From Halobacillus sp. A1 (GTDB lineage: Bacteria > Bacillota > Bacilli > Bacillales > Halobacillaceae): a stretch of DNA of 64,000 bases. The notes beneath the pieces were generated by a model, which saw only the letters and a list, made by a program, of their open reading frames with translations, ran no database searches and was not told the origin of the DNA. The stretch is taken from assembly GCF_024189295.1 (NCBI RefSeq), contig NZ_JAIZEN010000014.1, positions 1 to 64,000 of the forward strand. The letters are read 5' to 3'. Positions 59,437 through 64,000 of this stretch are shown here, piece by piece; position 1 is the stretch's first letter, and each line of letters starts with the position of its first letter. A program made the position numbers and the translations under genes.

Positions 59437-60648
59437 TTAAAAGATTCCAAAAGAGATAAGTGATAACGTAACAGTAATAAGGAAAATCAATGCACCAACA
59501 ATATTCACCCACAGGGGATTGACATGGTCTTTAAGAGTATTCCGATTATTCATAGCAAACATAAGGAATAAAACGATAACCGGCAGAATCAATCCATTGG
59601 CATATTGAGCGAAAACAATGAGTTGAATCGGGTCATAATCGAGAGTTGCAAAAATGACACCAACAAGAAGCACCACTATCCAAACCAGGCGGAATTTCGC
59701 TGAACGTAGGTTCTTTTCCCATTTCAAGGCGCCTGCAGTGGCATAAGCAGATGCTAAAGGAGCTGTTATAGCGGAGGAAATTCCAGCTGCAAATATTCCG
59801 ACTGCGAATACATATTCAGCCCAAGATCCGAGCAGTGGTCTCAACTGATCGGCCATAACGCTCGGGTCATCTATTTCTGTACCTGAGGGAAAAGCGACAG
59901 CAGCCGTTATGATGATAGCCACGGAGATGATACCGCAGATAGAAATGGTAGTCACAACGTCAAAGCGGCTGTCTATCAAATCGTCTTCTCCTTTGAACCG
60001 CTCCTGTACAACCGAAGATTGAAGGAATAAAGTGTAGGGTACAATCGTTGTCCCAATGAGGGATATGATAAATATGACATTATCGGCCGAAACCGTAGGT
60101 ACTAACCCCTGAGTCACAATAGCAGACAAATCCGGCTGGATGACAATGGCTGTAATGACAAAGCTGAGGGTCATCGTCAGGATCAGTCCGACGAAAACTC
60201 GTTCAATGATTTTATACTTCCCGATCCATAATAGAACGCCGGCTGTCAATCCGATGATGATGGCCACTGTCCGGTTAGAAAGCCCTGTGATCGAAGACAA
60301 CCCTATCGCGCCGCCCACAATGTTTCCTGCTTCATAAGCAGCGCTTCCTATGACAATAGCAGAAATGATCAATAAAATAGTCAGCCATTTCAGAACAGGA
60401 TGGGAAAATTGCTCTCGTAATATGGTACTTAAATCTTTTCTAGTAATGACACCTAACCTCGTTACCATCTCCTGTAGGAACATGGTTGCGATAACGGAAA
60501 AGATCAGTGCCCAGATCAGCGCATAGCCGAATTGTGCACCTACATTACTAGATGTAGTTACTGTTCCAGGTCCAACAATCGCTGCCGCTACAATAGCACC
60601 CGGTCCAACATTCTTTAGACGCCTCTTGAATGTACTCTCCTTCGCCAT
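59437..60648 (-). CDS. NRAMP-superfamily transporter, non-canonical
   Basis: A 403-residue, 11-helix LeuT-fold carrier of the NRAMP superfamily. The first-helix metal motif DPGN of Mn/Fe transporters is GPGT here (VGPGTVTTSS), and the helix-6 MPH motif is replaced by GTTIVPYTLFLQ. These changes argue against ordinary Mn2+ transport; the protein resembles the YcsG-type branch of unknown or organic substrate. Start after GGGGAGATAACTG. Confidence 0.78.
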   Translation of the reverse strand: MAKESTFKRRLKNVGPGAIVAAAIVGPGTVTTSSNVGAQFGYALIWALIFSVIATMFLQEMVTRLGVITRKDLSTILREQFSHPVLKWLTILLIISAIVIGSAAYEAGNIVGGAIGLSSITGLSNRTVAIIIGLTAGVLLWIGKYKIIERVFVGLILTMTLSFVITAIVIQPDLSAIVTQGLVPTVSADNVIFIISLIGTTIVPYTLFLQSSVVQERFKGEDDLIDSRFDVVTTISICGIISVAIIITAAVAFPSGTEIDDPSVMADQLRPLLGSWAEYVFAVGIFAAGISSAITAPLASAYATAGALKWEKNLRSAKFRLVWIVVLLVGVIFATLDYDPIQLIVFAQYANGLILPVIVLFLMFAMNNRNTLKDHVNPLWVNIVGALIFLITVTLSLISFGIF

Positions 60649-60861
60649 CAGTTATCTCCCCTCACTTGATGGTATAAGTCCGAACCGTGATATACTTAAT
60701 TTTAGTCAGACAATTCCCTCTATTTGAAATTTTAATCCTTTCTTTTATGGAGCTTTCTCCATTCCCTCTCGTCGTTCGATCATGGGTTATCTTTCTAGTA
60801 AAATCTCTGAAAGTAAGGGGAGAGATTATAGAAAAATGTATTGTTGAAAGGGGCAGGGTTT

Positions 60862-61416
60862 ATGAAAATCTATACGGTTGGGCATTCCAACCATGACAAG
60901 CAACCATTCCTAAAAATGCTTGGGACGGCTGATATTGAATATGTGGCTGATATTCGTGCTTTCCCCGCCAGCCGTAAATACCCGCAGTTTAACGAGGATA
61001 GAATAGAAGATTGGCTTAGGGAAGCGGGTATCGAGTACCGTCATTTTCCGTTGCTCGGGGGCAGGCGGAGTCGCTCTGGAGAGGTCGGGGAAAATTTAAA
61101 TGCGGGGTGGGATAATCACTCGTTCCACAACTATGCGGATTATACATTAACGAAAGAGTTTCAGGATGGACTGGAGGATTTAAAAGAGTTGGCCGAAGAA
61201 AAGAATCTTGTCTATATGTGCTCTGAGCGGCATCCGGCAAGATGCCACCGCCTGCTTATCAGTAACTGGCTGCAGACGAATGGCTGGGAGGTTTTTCATC
61301 TGATCAATAACTCTAAAGGGAAAACGGAGCTAGTGGGTCATGAACTTGGCCGGTGGGGCGCAATGCCAATTATCGAAGAGGATGGAACGGTAGTATATCC
61401 ACCGCTTAGGGGTTAA
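60862..61416 (+). CDS. DUF488 family protein
   Basis: A 184-residue protein from ATG 60862 after GAAAGGGGCAGGGTTT. Family marks are YTVGHSNHD, ADIRAFPASRKYPQFN and the C-terminal CSERHPARCHR. Contains conserved Cys, His and Arg resembling a hydrolase site. Function unknown. Divergent from the NRAMP-like gene. Confidence 0.85.
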   Translation: MKIYTVGHSNHDKQPFLKMLGTADIEYVADIRAFPASRKYPQFNEDRIEDWLREAGIEYRHFPLLGGRRSRSGEVGENLNAGWDNHSFHNYADYTLTKEFQDGLEDLKELAEEKNLVYMCSERHPARCHRLLISNWLQTNGWEVFHLINNSKGKTELVGHELGRWGAMPIIEEDGTVVYPPLRG

Positions 61417-61625
61417 TGTTCTAAACCAGAGGGTGCAGAGATATAGAATCACTCGTCAGTGACTTCCAATTCAGCAGAGCGGGGCAAAGTACCAATAAAA
61501 TTATATTGACTTAAAATAGCGTAATAATAACGATTTTTTCATAGTTATCAGCACTGCACGAATGGAATACAAACTTGAGGCAATATAATTAACCTTTTTC
61601 GTATATAGAATAGAGGTGCTCTATT

Positions 61626-62111
61626 TTGAGACGAAGCGTAAAAAAGATAATAATGGGTTATTTCATTTTACTCAGCATGTGCTTCATATTATTTATGTTT
61701 TATGTTTTCGTTGGTCAGGAATATGTGTACGCGAAGAAATATGCCAACACATTGTTAGAATTTGATATACCTGAAAAAACAGAAGTGATCGAACAAGATT
61801 TTGATTATGGCGTTCTCTATGGAGGCGGTCCGTGGGGGAGTGGTGGTTATCCTACCGTTGCTGCCTATCAAAAGGTCAAAACTAATTTGAGTGAACGAGA
61901 TCTTTTTGAACATTACAATACCAAGGATTTTGAAATCTACTTCGAAGGTACAGAAGAGGTGCAGAAGAATGGTAAAGGTCAAATCTGGTATGAAGGATCC
62001 ATTAAAAATAAACGGGCATTAAGTGCTGAACAAAATCATGAGCAAACAATTGAAGCTGTTATTCAATATCGAAAAGAATTCAGTTACCCCTTTTTCATAG
62101 ATCTATATTAA
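61626..62111 (+). CDS. membrane-anchored protein, unknown
   Basis: 161 residues from a TTG start after AGAGGTGCTCTATT. Basic N-terminus (RRSVKKI) and a helix at about 9-31, then an exported domain (LLEFDIPEKTEVIEQDFDYG...IQYRKEFSYPFFIDLY). No family recognised. Confidence 0.6.
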   Translation: MRRSVKKIIMGYFILLSMCFILFMFYVFVGQEYVYAKKYANTLLEFDIPEKTEVIEQDFDYGVLYGGGPWGSGGYPTVAAYQKVKTNLSERDLFEHYNTKDFEIYFEGTEEVQKNGKGQIWYEGSIKNKRALSAEQNHEQTIEAVIQYRKEFSYPFFIDLY

Positions 62112-62185
62112 ACGAATGGAATAAAAAAAGGCCTGCCCTAAAAGAGCTTACCAAGCTCCTTCAGAGAGTGCCCTGAAAAAATCAC

Positions 62186-63343
62186 CTATCCAATCTCATA
62201 AAGCGCCTCTATCAATTCAGGGTGACGCCTCCACAGATTCAATGTGTTCTCCAAATAAATAACTGCTTCATTTTTATCCCCTAATCCATAATAATCAGGC
62301 GATTGATGGGGGATTTTCTGTGGGTTGAGCAGCAGCTCCTTGACGAATTCATTCGACTGATCGGCTTCTTTCAATAATTGCTTCGTCTTTTGAGTAAGGC
62401 CGTTTTTTAAATAATGCAGCAAAGCCCTATTAAAAAGCATAAACGCTGTTGCCTCATCGTATTGATCGAGAACCGTTTCCGCTTCAGTAAGAAGCCCCAT
62501 TTTTAAATAAAGAGGAATGACGGTATACCGGATGCCCTGGTTATCCATTTCATTCATGGCGAGCAGTTCGCGGTAGTGGAGAATGGCACTTTCTTTATCG
62601 CCCAGTTTCTCAAGAACATTCCCCAATGACAATTTCGCCCGCATATACGATCTGGCGCGTTCATCGAGCCAGACGTTCTCTGTATTTTCTTTGAAATAAT
62701 CAGGACCCAGTTCGTTGCTGGCGTGGATCATCGCTTTGAAGTAAAGGGTTTTGCGGTCTTTGAGAAGCCTTTCCTGATTAGCTGCCATAATGTATAAGTC
62801 TGGATAGTACGGGTGAATTTTATAAATTTTATAGAGTAGTTCTGTCCGCTCGTGGACAGGAGTTTCTATAGCAGAAAAGATCAAGTCATCTATTTCACTT
62901 CGTTTTTTATGAGTCAACGTTTCGGAAAAATCTCCGGAATACGTGTCGGCTTGCAGTAATTCCTCCTTCAAATCTTCAAAGAAAAAGGATTTGCGCTTTT
63001 CCCAAAGCTCCTTATTTTCCTTCAGCAGTTCTTCATAACGAGCATGTAAGTAAGAGTTCAGGAGTTCACTAGTCACTTGTTCGATCACTCTATGTTTACT
63101 GGACAACTGAGAAGGATTCGTTTCATATTTCTCAGCGAGAGCTTTCTGCGTGGTACGGGGGCCGCCGAATGTCCGGTTTGCTAAATATTCCAGAGCGGCA
63201 GCGTATGGGTTTGGTTTTTCAATCATGGGGGAGCGGATGTCGCAGAATTCTTTCCAGATCCTAACGATGTTAGACAGTTCTTCATCGTAGTCTGTTTGTC
63301 TGCTTTTAAATAAATCGATCACCTGTTGTTCTTTTTCGTTCAT
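62186..63343 (-). CDS. TPR-like protein with N-terminal HTH-like region
   Basis: 385 residues. An N-terminal domain includes a helix-turn-helix-like segment (TTQKALAEKYETNPSQLSSKHR, about 68-89), a charged middle region and C-terminal tetratricopeptide-like repeats (KLGDKESAILHYRELLAMN, and repeated pairs after it). Similar proteins occur in Bacillus as uncharacterised regulators. Start after TAGGAGGCAAGATTT. Confidence 0.72.
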   Translation of the reverse strand: MNEKEQQVIDLFKSRQTDYDEELSNIVRIWKEFCDIRSPMIEKPNPYAAALEYLANRTFGGPRTTQKALAEKYETNPSQLSSKHRVIEQVTSELLNSYLHARYEELLKENKELWEKRKSFFFEDLKEELLQADTYSGDFSETLTHKKRSEIDDLIFSAIETPVHERTELLYKIYKIHPYYPDLYIMAANQERLLKDRKTLYFKAMIHASNELGPDYFKENTENVWLDERARSYMRAKLSLGNVLEKLGDKESAILHYRELLAMNEMDNQGIRYTVIPLYLKMGLLTEAETVLDQYDEATAFMLFNRALLHYLKNGLTQKTKQLLKEADQSNEFVKELLLNPQKIPHQSPDYYGLGDKNEAVIYLENTLNLWRRHPELIEALYEIG

Positions 63344-63420
63344 AAATCTTGCCTCCTAGAAGAAACACTATTGTTGCTACAAGTGTAGCATATTATGAAA
63401 AGTCTAATTATTTATTTATT

Positions 63421-63440
63421 GGTATAGACAACTATATACC
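63421..63440. promoter_or_regulatory. NagR/YvoA-like operator
   Basis: GGTATAGACAACTATATACC is palindromic with arms GGTATA and TATACC and lies 65 bp before a GlcNAc-type PTS gene, as expected of a GntR/HutC-type dre site. Confidence 0.55.
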
Positions 63441-63504
63441 TTAGTGGTACATTACTTATAAGGATAGTTTTCAGACAAAATAAAAATTTTAGAGGAGACT
63501 TGTC

Positions 63505-64000
63505 ATGCTGAATTTCTTACAACGTATCGGGAAATCGCTGATGTTCCCGATTGCGACTTTACCTGCAGCTGCGCTGCTTGTGCGCCTTGGCATGGATGAT
63601 ATGTTTGATATCCCATTCGTGACGGCGGCCGGAAACGGCATCCTTGAAAATCTCTCGCTCATTTTTGCGATCGGGATTGCGATGGGATTTGCGAAGGATG
63701 GCAGCGGAGCAGCTGCACTCGCTGGTGCTGTCGGGGTTTTAGTACTTGAAAGTGGAATCGAAGGGATCAATGATGATATTGATATGGGGGTATTTGCCGG
63801 GATCATCGCAGGTGTTATCGCCGGGATGCTTTATAACAAGTATCACGATGTGCAGTTCCCTGAGTTTCTTTCCTTCTTTGGAGGGAAAAGGTTTATACCG
63901 ATTATTACGTCTCTTGTCATGGTCGCTCTTTCATTTGTTTTTGGATACTTATGGGTGTACCCGCAATACGTACTGGACTCTACCGCCAACTGGATCTTAA
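63505..64000 (+). CDS. nagP: PTS GlcNAc/glucose-type EIIC, N-terminal part
   Basis: 165 codons to the window end: MLNFLQRIGKSLMFPIATLPAAALLVRLG is the usual N-terminus of EIIC of the glucose superfamily, followed by FAIGIAMGFAKDGSGAAALAG. Start after AGAGGAGACTTGTC. The NagR-like operator upstream favours N-acetylglucosamine. The C-terminus and B domain lie beyond the window. Confidence 0.82.
   Translation, partial: MLNFLQRIGKSLMFPIATLPAAALLVRLGMDDMFDIPFVTAAGNGILENLSLIFAIGIAMGFAKDGSGAAALAGAVGVLVLESGIEGINDDIDMGVFAGIIAGVIAGMLYNKYHDVQFPEFLSFFGGKRFIPIITSLVMVALSFVFGYLWVYPQYVLDSTANWIL

Noticed and set aside
59264-59512. 82-codon frame at the end of the NRAMP-like gene
   Set aside because: Overlaps the transporter C-terminus and a degraded repeat; composition not protein-like.
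1-64000. tRNA or rRNA genes
   Set aside because: No cloverleaf-like segment with TTCRANNC or rRNA sequence was noticed; absence judged by eye only.

Overview
The window is typical of a Bacillaceae chromosome. Genes have strong AGGAGG ribosome-binding sites and some GTG or TTG starts. Recognisable Bacillus operons are present: YhbD-BacE-BacF, a YfiY/YfiZ/YfhA-type siderophore importer, and DUF997-PanF. cre-like and Fur-like boxes are visible. Very acidic exported proteins and several osmolyte or Na+-linked functions suggest a moderately halophilic genus such as Halobacillus. That genus call is an inference from gene content; no rRNA is present to test it.

Layout. 1-4.4 kb: relic of a transposon end, malate:quinone oxidoreductase (minus strand) and an L-lactate permease with a lactate-type operator and a cre site. 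4.4-8 kb: a run of very small membrane-protein genes, decayed peptidase fragments and a Nudix hydrolase. 8-14 kb: AtoE-like fatty-acid transporter, L,D-transpeptidase, rhomboid protease, second Nudix protein, an acidic lipoprotein gene broken by a stop codon, and a DJ-1/PfpI protein. 14.2-17.5 kb: a complete 2,834-bp IS1595-type transposon with matching ends and an 8-bp target duplication, carrying small passenger genes and inserted in a four-helix membrane-protein gene. 17.5-21.2 kb: lipoprotein, glycerol-1-phosphate dehydrogenase-like gene plus HAD phosphatase, and two unknowns. 21.8-30.7 kb: a cassette array (below). 31-38 kb: Fur-type siderophore operon, VOC protein and bactofilin operon. 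39-46.5 kb: pantothenate symporter, HAD phosphatase, and an ascorbate-type PTS with its PRD regulator and a PHP phosphatase. 46.5-49.2 kb: zinc-ribbon/YARHG protein, ArsR regulator, VOC protein. 49.4-55.4 kb: a LacI-controlled alpha-glucoside operon (binding protein, two permeases, GH13 glucosidase). 55.7-64 kb: ABC exporter, GNAT genes, NRAMP-like transporter, DUF488 protein, a TPR-like protein and the start of a GlcNAc/glucose PTS gene.

Main discovery. Between 21843 and 30298 nine direct copies of a repeat, every one exactly 32 bp (ATCTTGAA-TCAAGTCTT...GGGGC, with an internal CTTGAATTCAAG-type palindrome), separate small gene cassettes. Two cassettes are duplicated, one as 388 bp twice in direct orientation and one as 686 bp in the array and, inverted, inside the IS1595-type transposon. 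In both pairs the identity stops at the GGGGC edge of the repeat. A 58-bp palindrome opens both the array and the passenger region of the transposon. The cassettes carry a TIR-domain gene with a membrane partner (a likely antiphage module), a GNAT acetyltransferase and several small unknown membrane proteins. A tyrosine-recombinase C-terminal relic lies inside the array, and a group II intron sits exactly on one cassette boundary. This looks like an integron-like cassette system in a Firmicute, partly mobilised by an IS1595-family element. The structure is read directly from the sequence; the recombination mechanism is inferred and no intact recombinase is in the window.
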